A stretch of 6,676 bases of DNA from CAWKZT01 sp963854565. GTDB lineage: Bacteria > Actinomycetota > Acidimicrobiia > Acidimicrobiales > JAHEJN01. The number at the start of each line of letters is the position of its first letter. Position 1 is the first letter of the stretch. Of the stretch, positions 1 to 6,676 are shown piece after piece. The stretch is from assembly GCA_963854565.1 (NCBI GenBank), contig CAWKZT010000100.1:1-6676 (forward strand). The letters run 5' to 3'. The notes beneath the pieces were generated by a model. It was given only the letters and a program-made list of their open reading frames with translations. It had not been told where the DNA came from and made no database searches. The position numbers and the translations under genes were made by a program.

Positions 1-311
1 AAGAACTGAAGGCAACGGATGAAATTGTCATATTCGATATCCCACTGCTTATCGATGCCGATGGCACCCGTAAGTCTCATTACGACCATCTGAAGGCAAT
101 CGTGGTGGTGGATGTTCCGGCGGAAACAGCGGTCGACCGTCTTGTGAATTTTCGTGGCTTCGATCGTGTCGACGCCGAGGCGCGAGTTGCCGCCCAATCG
201 TCGCGTGATGCCCGATTGGCACACGCTGATTTTATTGTTGACAATTCAGGATCCGTAGAAGCTCTTGAATGCCAACTGACTACATGCTGGACCTATCTCA
301 AGAGCCTGTAG
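1..311 (+). CDS. coaE: Dephospho-CoA kinase, C-terminal part (5' end outside window)
   Basis: CoaE phosphorylates the 3'-hydroxyl of dephospho-CoA with ATP, the last step of coenzyme A synthesis in the cytosol. The frame is open from the left edge (first full codon at 3) to TAG at 309-311, giving 102 visible residues. Family landmarks are the DIPLLID segment near the left end (usual form D-x-PLL-[FI]-E), VVVDVP about 20 residues later, R-x-AAQ-x-S-R-x-x-R, and AD-x-IVDNSG close to the end. The N-terminal P-loop half, about 100 residues, lies outside the window. Several actinobacterial CoaE proteins, including as I recall the M. tuberculosis one, carry an extra C-terminal UPF0157/GrpB-like domain. 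This one stops right after the kinase core, so it is the short single-domain form. uvrB follows 61 bases downstream. The family call is very likely right. Confidence 0.93.
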   Translation, partial: ELKATDEIVIFDIPLLIDADGTRKSHYDHLKAIVVVDVPAETAVDRLVNFRGFDRVDAEARVAAQSSRDARLAHADFIVDNSGSVEALECQLTTCWTYLKSL

Positions 312-323
312 CGGTGTGGCATC

Positions 324-346
324 CGCTAACGCATCTCCGTTAAGCG
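324..346 (+). promoter_or_regulatory. Bulged inverted repeat in the coaE-uvrB gap (operator or weak terminator)
   Basis: CGCTAACG (324-331) pairs with CGTTAAGCG (338-346): eight base pairs with one unpaired A and a 6-base loop, CATCTC. It begins 13 bases after the coaE stop. No T-run follows, so it is not a classical intrinsic terminator, although actinobacterial terminators often lack one. It also lies where the -35 region would be if the TAGGGT hexamer at 361-366 is the uvrB -10, so as DNA it could be an operator. A shorter competing stem, AGCGG (310-314) with CCGCT (323-327), shares bases with the left arm and cannot form at the same time. The pairing is seen directly; the function is inference. 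Confidence 0.4.
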
Positions 347-347
347 T

Positions 348-370
348 CAGACCCCTCCGGTAGGGTTCTG
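348..370 (+). promoter_or_regulatory. Second bulged hairpin, covering the uvrB SD-like sequence
   Basis: CAGACCC (348-354) pairs with GGGT-CTG (363-370) in seven base pairs with one bulged T at 367. The 8-base loop is CTCCGGTA. The hairpin begins 2 bases after the previous one and ends 2 bases before the ATG at 373. In an mRNA read through from coaE it would bury part of the purine-rich GGTAGGG (359-365), the only SD-like sequence before uvrB. That suggests poor translation of uvrB from long transcripts, but this is inferred from pairing alone. No folding energy was computed. Confidence 0.35.
358..366 (+). promoter_or_regulatory. Candidate uvrB -10 element or ribosome binding site
   Basis: CGGTAGGGT contains TAGGGT (361-366), which fits the actinobacterial -10 pattern TANNNT. 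It sits 6 bases before the ATG at 373, the spacing expected if transcription began at the start codon and gave a leaderless mRNA. Read as RNA instead, GGTAGGG (359-365) is a weak Shine-Dalgarno match 7 bases from the ATG. A nearly identical nonamer, CGGTAGAGT, lies at the same place before uvrA. No convincing -35 hexamer is visible. The sequence does not settle which of the two roles applies. Confidence 0.4.
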
Positions 371-372
371 TT

Positions 373-2415
373 ATGGCTGCCCGGATGAGTAAAGCGTTTG
401 AAGTCGTGGCCGATTTTGAGCCCGCGGGAGACCAGCCGAAGGCGATTGCTTCGTTGACGAAGGGGCTCAACGATGGCGACCGTTTCCAAACGCTCCTGGG
501 TATTACCGGCTCGGGTAAGTCAGCCACGGTGGCGTGGACAATCGAACAAGTACAACGCCCCACTTTGGTGCTCGCTCCCAACAAGTCGCTAGCAGCCCAG
601 TTGGCCAATGAGCTTCGTGAGTTCTTCCCCAAGAATCGGGTCGAGTACTTCGTTAGCTACTACGACTACTACCAACCCGAGGCGTACATGCCGACGAGCG
701 ATACCTACATCGAGAAGGACTCATCGGTCAACGATGAGATCGACCGGCTTCGTCACAGCACTACCTCCGCGTTGTTAACCCGCAGCGACGTAATCGTGGT
801 GGCCTCCGTGTCGTGCATCTATGGGCTTGGATCGCCTATCGAATATCAAAAGCAGCTGGTGGTCGTACGTACCGGTGAAGAACACGACCAACGCGACATT
901 CTGCGATCGCTCATCAATATTCAGTACGAACGCAACGACATGAACCTCGTGCGCGGCAAGTTCCGTGTTCGGGGCGATGTGATCGAGCTCCATCCGGCTT
1001 ACGAAGAAAATGCTGTACGTATCGAGATGTTTGGTGACGAGATCGAAGCCATAACGGTGGTCGACCCCTTGACGGGAGAAAAGATTGAGTCCCTCGATGA
1101 GCTTGTGGTTTTTCCCGCCACGCATTACATCGCTGATGACGACCGCATGAAAACCGCGATTGGTCGCATAGAGACCGAACTGCAACAGCAGTTGGCCAGT
1201 TTCGAAGCCGATGGCAAGTTGCTCGAAGCGCAGCGTTTGCGCATGCGGACCGAGTACGACCTCGAGATGATGCAGGAGTTGGGTTACTGCAACGGCATCG
1301 AAAACTACTCGGCCCCCATCGACGGCCGCTCTGCGGGGGAAGCACCCAGCACCTTGCTCGACTTCTTCCCCGACGATTTCATCACGATCATCGACGAATC
1401 TCACGTTGCTGTTCCGCAACTCCACGGCCAGTATGCGGGCGATAAAAAGCGCAAGGAAGTGTTGGTCGAACACGGTTTCCGGCTGCCGTCGGCGGCCGAC
1501 AACCGGCCCCTTCAATTTGAAGAAGTGATGAACCGCGTGGGTCAGGTGATCTTTCTCAGCGCCACGCCGAGTAAGTATGAGTTGGAAGTCTCTACCAATG
1601 TGGCCCAGCAGGTTGTTCGGCCCACCGGTTTGTTGGACCCCGAGGTCATTGTCAAACCCACCAAGGGCCAGATTGATGATTTGTTGGAGAACATCCGCGA
1701 GGTGGTTGCTACCGAGCATCGTGTTCTGGTCACGACGCTTACGAAGAAAATGGCTGAAGATCTCACGGACTACCTTCTGGAGCTTGGTGTTCGAGTTCGG
1801 TACCTGCACAGCGAAGTCGACACGATTCAACGCATCGAGTTGCTACGTGATCTGCGCTTAGGCGAGTACGACGTGCTGGTTGGCATCAACTTGCTGCGCG
1901 AGGGTCTCGACCTTCCCGAGGTTTCCTTGGTGGCCATTTTGGATGCTGATAAAGAGGGTTTCCTGCGTAGTGAAACCTCGTTGGTACAGACCATTGGTCG
2001 GGCGGCCCGTAATGTGAACGGCCGGGTCATCATGTACGCCGACAAAGTCACCAATTCGATGCAACGAGCCATTTCTGAAACCAACCGACGTCGCGGTCTA
2101 CAAATGGAATACAACACCGAACACGACATCGATCCGCAGACTATTCGTAAGGCGGTAACCGATATTTTGGCCTACCTGCGACCGTCAGAGAAGGCGCCGG
2201 TGCCGGGCGATGGCATGCGGAACCGCAGTCGCGATGCACAGAGACGCGTCACCGCCGACAATTTGTCGGATTTGCCAGCGGACCAGGTAGCCCGACTCAT
2301 CTTGACGTTGGAAGCTGAGATGCACGAAGCGTCAGCTGAGCTCAAGTTTGAATATGCCGCGCGTTTGCGGGACGAAATCAAAGATCTCAAGCGTGAACTC
2401 CGAGAGATAGATTAG
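373..2415 (+). CDS. uvrB: UvrABC system protein B, damage-verifying helicase-fold ATPase
   Basis: UvrB receives damaged DNA from UvrA, verifies the lesion by passing a strand behind its beta-hairpin, and recruits the nuclease UvrC. The 680 residues are close to the usual length (E. coli 673). Landmarks in order are Walker A G-ITGSGKS (43-50), the beta-hairpin [11 protein letters not shown] (95-105), [22 protein letters not shown], Walker B DESH (341-344), SATP (396-399), [44 protein letters not shown], and QTIGRAAR (539-546). A C-terminal UVR helical hairpin (about 646-680) is the usual contact for UvrC. All core motifs look intact. The ATG at 373 follows the SD/-10-like element, but ATG 385 (residue 5) would give MSKAFEV, which resembles the E. 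coli start MSKPFKL; either is possible. The kinase gene begins 4 bases after the stop. No LexA box is seen upstream. Confidence 0.98.
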   Translation: MAARMSKAFEVVADFEPAGDQPKAIASLTKGLNDGDRFQTLLGITGSGKSATVAWTIEQVQRPTLVLAPNKSLAAQLANELREFFPKNRVEYFVSYYDYYQPEAYMPTSDTYIEKDSSVNDEIDRLRHSTTSALLTRSDVIVVASVSCIYGLGSPIEYQKQLVVVRTGEEHDQRDILRSLINIQYERNDMNLVRGKFRVRGDVIELHPAYEENAVRIEMFGDEIEAITVVDPLTGEKIESLDELVVFPATHYIADDDRMKTAIGRIETELQQQLASFEADGKLLEAQRLRMRTEYDLEMMQELGYCNGIENYSAPIDGRSAGEAPSTLLDFFPDDFITIIDESHVAVPQLHGQYAGDKKRKEVLVEHGFRLPSAADNRPLQFEEVMNRVGQVIFLSATPSKYELEVSTNVAQQVVRPTGLLDPEVIVKPTKGQIDDLLENIREVVATEHRVLVTTLTKKMAEDLTDYLLELGVRVRYLHSEVDTIQRIELLRDLRLGEYDVLVGINLLREGLDLPEVSLVAILDADKEGFLRSETSLVQTIGRAARNVNGRVIMYADKVTNSMQRAISETNRRRGLQMEYNTEHDIDPQTIRKAVTDILAYLRPSEKAPVPGDGMRNRSRDAQRRVTADNLSDLPADQVARLILTLEAEMHEASAELKFEYAARLRDEIKDLKRELREID

Positions 2416-2419
2416 GGCC

Positions 2420-3913
2420 ATGGGTAAAGTTCGATGGGTAGTTAGTCGGACCGCAGCAACCGCTGTGGCAATTGGAGGTTTGCGCGCCGCCCGCAAAGCG
2501 CGCAAGGTAGACCCGCTCATGAACCCTGTGTCCGATCTCGATCGCACCGGGCGCAACAAACGGGTCGTCGGCCTGGGCGGTCGAACCGGTGCCAACCTGG
2601 CGGCTCACAAAGCTCGCCGTGTGTTCGCTGGCGCCGAGCGGCGCGACACGATCGATCGCGAGTACGAAGTCAAGACCGCCGAACAAGTAGTCGAGACGCT
2701 CGGTGAGATGAAAGGCGCATTGATGAAGATTGGCCAGATGGCCAGTTTTCTTGATGCCGGAATGCCTGATCACGTCAAAGAGGTGTTGGCTCAACTGCAG
2801 CAGAACGCGCCGCCTATGAGCCACGAGCTCGTCGAGGAGATGATTGTCGAAGAACTTGGCAAGACCACCGCCGAACTCTTTGCCGAATTCGACCCCGACC
2901 CGATCGCGGCGGCTTCCATTGGCCAAGTGCATCGAGCCATTACCCACGGTGGCGACGCGGTTGCGGTGAAAGTGCAATATCCCGGCGTGGACAAAGCGAT
3001 TACCTCCGATCTGGCCAACGCTGATGCACTGTTTCTGGGCCTGCAGACACTGTTTCCTGGACTCGATCCGAAGGCGATCGCTAGCGAGCTTCGCGAGCGC
3101 ATCGTCGAAGAACTCGACTACGAACTAGAAGCGACCAACCAAGAACTATTCGCCGACTATTTTGCTGGCCACCCCACTATCCATGTGCCGGGTGTGCACC
3201 GAACCCTCAGTTCCAAGCGCGTCCTCACTAGCGACCTTGCCGAGGGCGTGCACTTCAATGAGGTAGTAGCTAGTTGGTCCCAAGACCAACGTGATCTTGC
3301 CGCCGAAACGATTTACCGCTTTGCCTTCGGTGGTATTTATCAAATTGGCGCTTTTAACGGCGATCCGCATCCGGGAAACTACCTGTTCCGACCCGATGGG
3401 CATGTTGTGTTCTTGGACTTTGGTCTTGTAAAGCGTTTCGGTGACGAAGCTCTCCAAGGGTTCGAGAAGTTGATCACCGCGATGGTGATCAACAAAAGCC
3501 CGGGTGAGTTCCGCGTCGTGGCCGAGGAACTTGGTCTTCTTCAAGGAGAACAGTCCTACAGCGACGAACTTGTGGTCGAGTACTTCAGCCATTTCTACGA
3601 CTTTGTGACCACCGATGGCGAGTACACCATGACGAAGGAATATGCCGCCAAGTCTGTGCGGCACATTTTTGACCCGTCCGGTCGGTTCAGCGAGATCAGT
3701 CGCACTGCCAACGTGCCGCGGGACTTTGTCATTCTGCAACGCATCAACCTCGGTCTAATGTCACTTTTTGCCGAACTCAATGCCACGCGAAACTGGCGTC
3801 GAATCACCGAAGAACTTTGGCCGTGGAAAGACGACGCACCACCCAGCACACCCATGGGTGAAGCCATTGCCGTATGGGTCGAAGAGCGGGCGAGTGCTGC
3901 GGCGCAGGCCTAG
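2420..3913 (+). CDS. ABC1/ADCK/UbiB-family atypical kinase-like protein
   Basis: This 497-residue protein shows the family hallmarks in order: K-x-GQ (K103 to Q106), the AAAS loop that replaces the glycine-rich loop (163-166, then IGQVH), the nucleotide-binding lysine in VAVK (K184), EELDYELEATN (around E237), the catalytic-loop form GDPHPGN (D315 to N320), and LDFG (D333). All expected residues are present, so it should bind nucleotide. Family members (yeast Coq8, human ADCK3, E. coli UbiB) act in quinone or isoprenoid-lipid metabolism and behave more as ATPases than as protein kinases. Actinobacterial members are poorly understood, and no substrate can be named here. There is no C-terminal transmembrane pair as in E. 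coli UbiB; the N-terminus has only a short, weakly hydrophobic stretch (about 6-20) followed by many basic residues, so a soluble or peripheral membrane protein is likely. The ATG lies 4 bases after the uvrB stop with only a weak SD-like AGGG before it, which points to cotranscription and possibly coupled translation with uvrB. The gene symbol is left empty because UbiB function is unproven. Confidence 0.93.
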   Translation: MGKVRWVVSRTAATAVAIGGLRAARKARKVDPLMNPVSDLDRTGRNKRVVGLGGRTGANLAAHKARRVFAGAERRDTIDREYEVKTAEQVVETLGEMKGALMKIGQMASFLDAGMPDHVKEVLAQLQQNAPPMSHELVEEMIVEELGKTTAELFAEFDPDPIAAASIGQVHRAITHGGDAVAVKVQYPGVDKAITSDLANADALFLGLQTLFPGLDPKAIASELRERIVEELDYELEATNQELFADYFAGHPTIHVPGVHRTLSSKRVLTSDLAEGVHFNEVVASWSQDQRDLAAETIYRFAFGGIYQIGAFNGDPHPGNYLFRPDGHVVFLDFGLVKRFGDEALQGFEKLITAMVINKSPGEFRVVAEELGLLQGEQSYSDELVVEYFSHFYDFVTTDGEYTMTKEYAAKSVRHIFDPSGRFSEISRTANVPRDFVILQRINLGLMSLFAELNATRNWRRITEELWPWKDDAPPSTPMGEAIAVWVEERASAAAQA

Positions 3914-3952
3914 GCTTCGGGTTACGTCAAAGCGCCCCCAAGCGACTATCCT

Positions 3953-3966
3953 CGAACGCATGTTCG
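3953..3966 (+). promoter_or_regulatory. LexA binding site (SOS box) upstream of uvrA
   Basis: CGAAC-GCAT-GTTCG is a perfect palindrome in its two 5-base arms with a 4-base centre. It matches the SOS box known from Bacillus and actinobacteria (CGAAC-N4-GTTCG). With one flanking base on each side it agrees with TCGAACRNNTGTTCGA at every position except the last (G for A). It lies 28 bases before the uvrA ATG and next to or over the probable -35 region, where LexA binding would block RNA polymerase. By reading through the window I found no second copy with the correct 4-base spacing. uvrA is a classical SOS gene, so site and gene agree. Confidence 0.85.
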
Positions 3967-3978
3967 GTGGTCGAAGAT

Positions 3979-3987
3979 CGGTAGAGT
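3979..3987 (+). promoter_or_regulatory. Candidate uvrA -10 element or ribosome binding site
   Basis: CGGTAGAGT contains TAGAGT (3982-3987), a TANNNT-type -10 hexamer ending 7 bases before the ATG at 3995. Transcription would then start at or next to the A of the start codon, giving a leaderless mRNA of the kind common in actinobacteria, and the LexA box would fall over the -35 region. Read as RNA instead, GGTAGAG (3980-3986) is a poor Shine-Dalgarno match at suitable spacing. Eight of nine bases match the element before uvrB. No clear -35 hexamer is seen. Confidence 0.45.
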
Positions 3988-3994
3988 ACGTGCA

Positions 3995-6676
3995 ATGTCA
4001 GACCGCTTAATCGTTCAGGGCGCTCGCGAACACAACCTCCGCAACGTCGATCTCGACTTGCCGCGCGACAAACTCATTGTCTTCACCGGGATTTCCGGAT
4101 CAGGTAAGTCCTCACTCGCCTTCGACACAATTTATGCCGAAGGTCAACGCCGCTACGTCGAATCCTTATCCGCTTATGCCCGACAGTTTCTGGGGCAAAT
4201 GGATAAACCCGACGTGGATTTCATTGAGGGGTTGTCGCCCGCGATCTCAATTGATCAAAAGAGCGCTTCGCGTAACCCTAGATCCACGGTCGGAACCATT
4301 ACCGAGGTCTACGACTATCTTCGCCTGCTGTACGCCCGTATAGGCATCCCGCACGACCCCGAAACCGGCGAGCGTCTGGTCAAACAGACTGCCCAGCAAA
4401 TCGTCGACCAGGTACTGCAACTCGACGACGGCGCCCGATTTCAGGTTCTTGCGCCTGTCGTGCGAGGGCGCAAGGGAACCTACGAGACACTGTTGGCAAG
4501 CTTGGCTGGCCAAGGGTTTGTGCGCGCTCGCGTGGATGGCGAACCGTTCGATCTTGGCGAGTTCACCGATGCTGAGGACATTCGAGCCGAACTCAAACTC
4601 GAACGTTACGAAACCCACGATATTGAGGTAGTCGTTGATCGGCTCGTGAAGCGAGATGGCATCGAACGGCGTCTTACCGAGTCGATGGAAACCGCTCTGG
4701 GGCTGGCTGAGGGCATGGCCCAAATCGAGATCCTTCCGGGCCAAGACGACGCCGACGGCGAACCAACGGTTCTTACGTTCTCACAGCATCTGTCGCGCCC
4801 CAGCGATGGAAAGTCATTCGAAGCATTGGCCCCTCGCAACTTCTCGTTTAACACGCCCTACGGCGCTTGCAACTCCTGCGGCGGCCTCGGCACCACCTAC
4901 GAGGTCGACAAAGAACTCGTTATTCCTAATCCTGCGCTCAGCCTCGACGATGGAGCTATCGCTCCGTGGGCATCAGGCCGCAGTCAGTACTTTCATCGCC
5001 TTATCGAAGCGGTCGCCGAAACCTACAGCATCGACCGCACCAAGCCGTGGAACAAGCTGTCCGCCAAGCATAAGAAACTGATGCTCGACGGCGGAACAAG
5101 CGAAAAGGTCACCGTTCGCTACAAGAATCGCTACGGCCGAACTCGTACCTACAACGCCCGCTATGAAGGCATCATGCCGTACTTGCGGCGCCGTCACAGT
5201 GATTGCGAAAGCGACGCGCAGCGCCAACAAATCGAGGGCTATATGCGCGAGGTCGCCTGTGTTAAATGCGGGGGAGCACGCCTTAACCCGTTGTCGATGG
5301 CCGTCACCATCGGCGGGCACAGCATTCAGGACGTCTGTGCCATGTCCATTCGTGAGTCAGCCGCGGTGCTCAACGAAGTCAATCTTTCGGCCAACGAGGC
5401 ACTTATAGCCGAACAAGTCCTCAAAGAAATCAATGCTCGCTTGGGGTTCCTCCTCGATGTTGGGCTCAACTACCTGTCGCTCAATCGGTCCGCGGCGACA
5501 CTGGCCGGGGGCGAAGCACAACGGATTCGATTGGCGAGTCAGATCGGATCAGGTCTGGTTGGGGTCCTGTACGTGCTCGACGAACCATCAATTGGCCTCC
5601 ATCAGCGCGACAACGCACGTCTAATTGAAACTCTGCTTCGGCTGCGCGAACTCGGCAATACCGTCATCGTGGTAGAGCACGATGAGGAGACCATCGCTGT
5701 CGCCGACCACGTGGTCGATATCGGCCCTGGGGCGGGCGAACATGGTGGCGACGTAGTGCACTCGGGCACGGTTGCTGGTCTCAAGCGAAACAAGAAGTCG
5801 ATCACGGGCGATTATCTGAGCGGTCGTCGACAGATCGCCGTACCCGAGATGCGACGCCCATTGGGAGACACCAAAATCACGGTCAAGGGTGCGCGTCAGA
5901 ACAACCTCGACAACATCGATGTCGATTTTCCGCTGGGCGTGTTTTGCGTCATCACCGGCGTTTCGGGATCAGGTAAGAGCACGTTGGTCAACGACATCTT
6001 GCGCAAGTCACTCATGCAGACGGTGTACAAGTCACGCACCCCCCCCGGCCTACACACTTCGGTCGAAGGCAGCGAGAACGTCGACAAGGTCATCAACATT
6101 GACCAGACACCGATTGGTCGTACCCCACGGTCTAACGCCGCCACCTATACCGGCGTGTTCGATCACGTACGTAAACTTTTTGCCAAGACCAACGAGGCTA
6201 AGGTCCGCGGCTATATGCCCGGCCGGTTCTCCTTTAACGTCAAGGGCGGTCGCTGTGAAGCTTGCGCGGGCGACGGAACCATCAAGATCGAGATGCACTT
6301 CCTGCCCGACGTGTACGTGCCGTGCGAAGTGTGTGGCGGCTCGCGCTACAACCGCGACACCCTGGAAATATTGTGGAAAGGCAAGAACATTGCCGACATC
6401 CTCAACATGCCAATCGAAGAAGCACTCGAGTTCTTCTCGGCCCAACCCAATATTGCCCGCCACATGCAAACACTGGTCGATGTAGGTCTCGGCTATATCC
6501 GTCTCGGTCAGCCAGCCCCCACCTTGTCGGGCGGTGAAGCGCAGCGAGTAAAGTTAGCTAGTGAGCTGGCCAAACGTTCGACTGGTCACACCATCTACAT
6601 CCTCGACGAGCCCACCACAGGCTTACATTTCGAGGATATTCGCAAGCTTCTAGGCGTGCTTGGCCGCCTGGTCGAC
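3995..6676 (+). CDS. uvrA: UvrABC system protein A, damage-sensing ABC ATPase (3' end outside window)
   Basis: UvrA dimers scan DNA for distorting lesions and load UvrB. The frame is open for 894 codons to the right edge; comparison with E. coli UvrA (940 residues) suggests about 60 C-terminal residues are missing. It starts [15 protein letters not shown], typical for the family, and no earlier in-frame start exists after the kinase gene. Landmarks: Walker A-1 GISGSGKS (32-39), CNSC (292-295), CVKC (422-425), signature 1 LAGGEAQR (503-510), Walker B-1 LDEPS (D529-E530), Walker A-2 GVSGSGKS (655-662), the C-terminal zinc module CEAC (754-757) and CEVC (777-780), signature 2 LSGGEAQR (844-851), and Walker B-2 LDEPT (D871-E872). 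Departures from the usual form: the first CxxC of zinc module 1 is replaced by R268-P-S-D271; an earlier CPxCG reads DPETG (121-125); signature 1 has Ala504 where Ser is usual. The essential C-terminal zinc module is complete. A LexA box precedes the gene. Confidence 0.97.
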   Translation, partial: MSDRLIVQGAREHNLRNVDLDLPRDKLIVFTGISGSGKSSLAFDTIYAEGQRRYVESLSAYARQFLGQMDKPDVDFIEGLSPAISIDQKSASRNPRSTVGTITEVYDYLRLLYARIGIPHDPETGERLVKQTAQQIVDQVLQLDDGARFQVLAPVVRGRKGTYETLLASLAGQGFVRARVDGEPFDLGEFTDAEDIRAELKLERYETHDIEVVVDRLVKRDGIERRLTESMETALGLAEGMAQIEILPGQDDADGEPTVLTFSQHLSRPSDGKSFEALAPRNFSFNTPYGACNSCGGLGTTYEVDKELVIPNPALSLDDGAIAPWASGRSQYFHRLIEAVAETYSIDRTKPWNKLSAKHKKLMLDGGTSEKVTVRYKNRYGRTRTYNARYEGIMPYLRRRHSDCESDAQRQQIEGYMREVACVKCGGARLNPLSMAVTIGGHSIQDVCAMSIRESAAVLNEVNLSANEALIAEQVLKEINARLGFLLDVGLNYLSLNRSAATLAGGEAQRIRLASQIGSGLVGVLYVLDEPSIGLHQRDNARLIETLLRLRELGNTVIVVEHDEETIAVADHVVDIGPGAGEHGGDVVHSGTVAGLKRNKKSITGDYLSGRRQIAVPEMRRPLGDTKITVKGARQNNLDNIDVDFPLGVFCVITGVSGSGKSTLVNDILRKSLMQTVYKSRTPPGLHTSVEGSENVDKVINIDQTPIGRTPRSNAATYTGVFDHVRKLFAKTNEAKVRGYMPGRFSFNVKGGRCEACAGDGTIKIEMHFLPDVYVPCEVCGGSRYNRDTLEILWKGKNIADILNMPIEEALEFFSAQPNIARHMQTLVDVGLGYIRLGQPAPTLSGGEAQRVKLASELAKRSTGHTIYILDEPTTGLHFEDIRKLLGVLGRLVD

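Noticed and set aside
775..1830. Long open frame of 351 codons on the minus strand inside uvrB
   Set aside because: Entirely antisense to a well-conserved gene. Its translation shows no family motif, and such frames are expected opposite coding sequence of this composition.
2408..2413. TAGATT, a TANNNT hexamer 6 bases before the kinase ATG
   Set aside because: It overlaps the uvrB stop codon and lacks the CGG context shared by the uvrA and uvrB elements. TANNNT occurs by chance about once in 256 positions, and cotranscription with uvrB explains expression more simply. It is a caution against overreading the other two.
3146..3739. Minus-strand open frame of 197 codons inside the kinase gene
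   Set aside because: Antisense shadow of a gene with all family motifs; no recognisable domain and no start context.
3908..3915. GCCTAGGC palindrome at the kinase stop codon
   Set aside because: Eight bases with no loop and no T-run; too short for a terminator and not a known operator.
3947..3952. TATCCT as an alternative -10 for uvrA
   Set aside because: A fair -10 match, but no usable -35 at 16-18 bases upstream (ACGTCA at best), and it lies directly against the LexA box. Kept only as a weak alternative to TAGAGT at 3982-3987.
3768..4010. 80-codon plus-strand frame bridging the kinase end and the uvrA start
   Set aside because: Arg/Pro-rich translation with no motif. It overlaps the kinase C-terminus and runs through the LexA box and the uvrA start, so it is an out-of-frame shadow.
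4540..4550. CGAAC-C-GTTCG, a second pair of LexA half-sites
   Set aside because: The arms are separated by one base instead of four and lie within uvrA coding sequence, so LexA should not bind.
4097..5977. Identical 12-base GGATCAGGTAAG at 4097-4108 and 5966-5977
   Set aside because: These are the two Walker A loops of UvrA's paired ATPase domains, which arose by ancient duplication; no mobile or recombination meaning.
5889..6485. 198-codon plus-strand frame inside uvrA
   Set aside because: Different frame from uvrA, rich in Ser/Thr/Arg, no motif; uvrA in this stretch encodes Walker A-2 and the zinc module.

Overview
The window holds four genes, all on the + strand and in this order: the 3' end of coaE (last step of coenzyme A synthesis), a complete uvrB, a complete gene for an ABC1/ADCK/UbiB-family atypical kinase, and uvrA, which runs off the right edge. 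The order coaE-uvrB-...-uvrA is typical of Actinomycetota; from memory, Mycobacterium tuberculosis has the same order. UvrB and UvrA wording ([16 protein letters not shown] in Uvr[12 protein letters not shown] in UvrA) also reads as actinobacterial. GC looks moderate, mid-50s percent by eye, which is low for most actinomycetes. My best guess is a free-living member of class Acidimicrobiia, held with moderate confidence because it rests on remembered protein wording and not on a search.

Layout. 1-311: coaE C-terminal part. 312-372: a 61-base gap almost wholly taken up by two consecutive bulged inverted repeats and a -10-like or SD-like element just before uvrB. 373-2415: uvrB. 2420-3913: the ABC1 kinase, only 4 bases behind uvrB and so probably on the same mRNA. 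3914-3994: an 81-base gap that carries a perfect palindromic LexA (SOS) box and a second copy of the -10/SD-like element. 3995-6676: uvrA, open for 894 codons to the edge and lacking about 60 C-terminal residues.

How they work together. UvrA finds damaged DNA and loads UvrB, and UvrB verifies the lesion and recruits UvrC (not in the window). The kinase-like protein is not a known part of nucleotide excision repair; its family is tied mainly to quinone and isoprenoid-lipid biology. Its place between uvrB and uvrA is therefore the main puzzle of gene content here. The regulation looks split: uvrA has its own SOS-type operator and promoter, while uvrB (with the kinase) has no matching LexA box in the visible sequence but has a structured leader.

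I see no mobile element, CRISPR array, tRNA, rRNA or wholly unknown system. The interest lies in the control regions, the kinase's position, and several departures from consensus in UvrA: missing zinc-ligand cysteines and an alanine in the first ABC signature.
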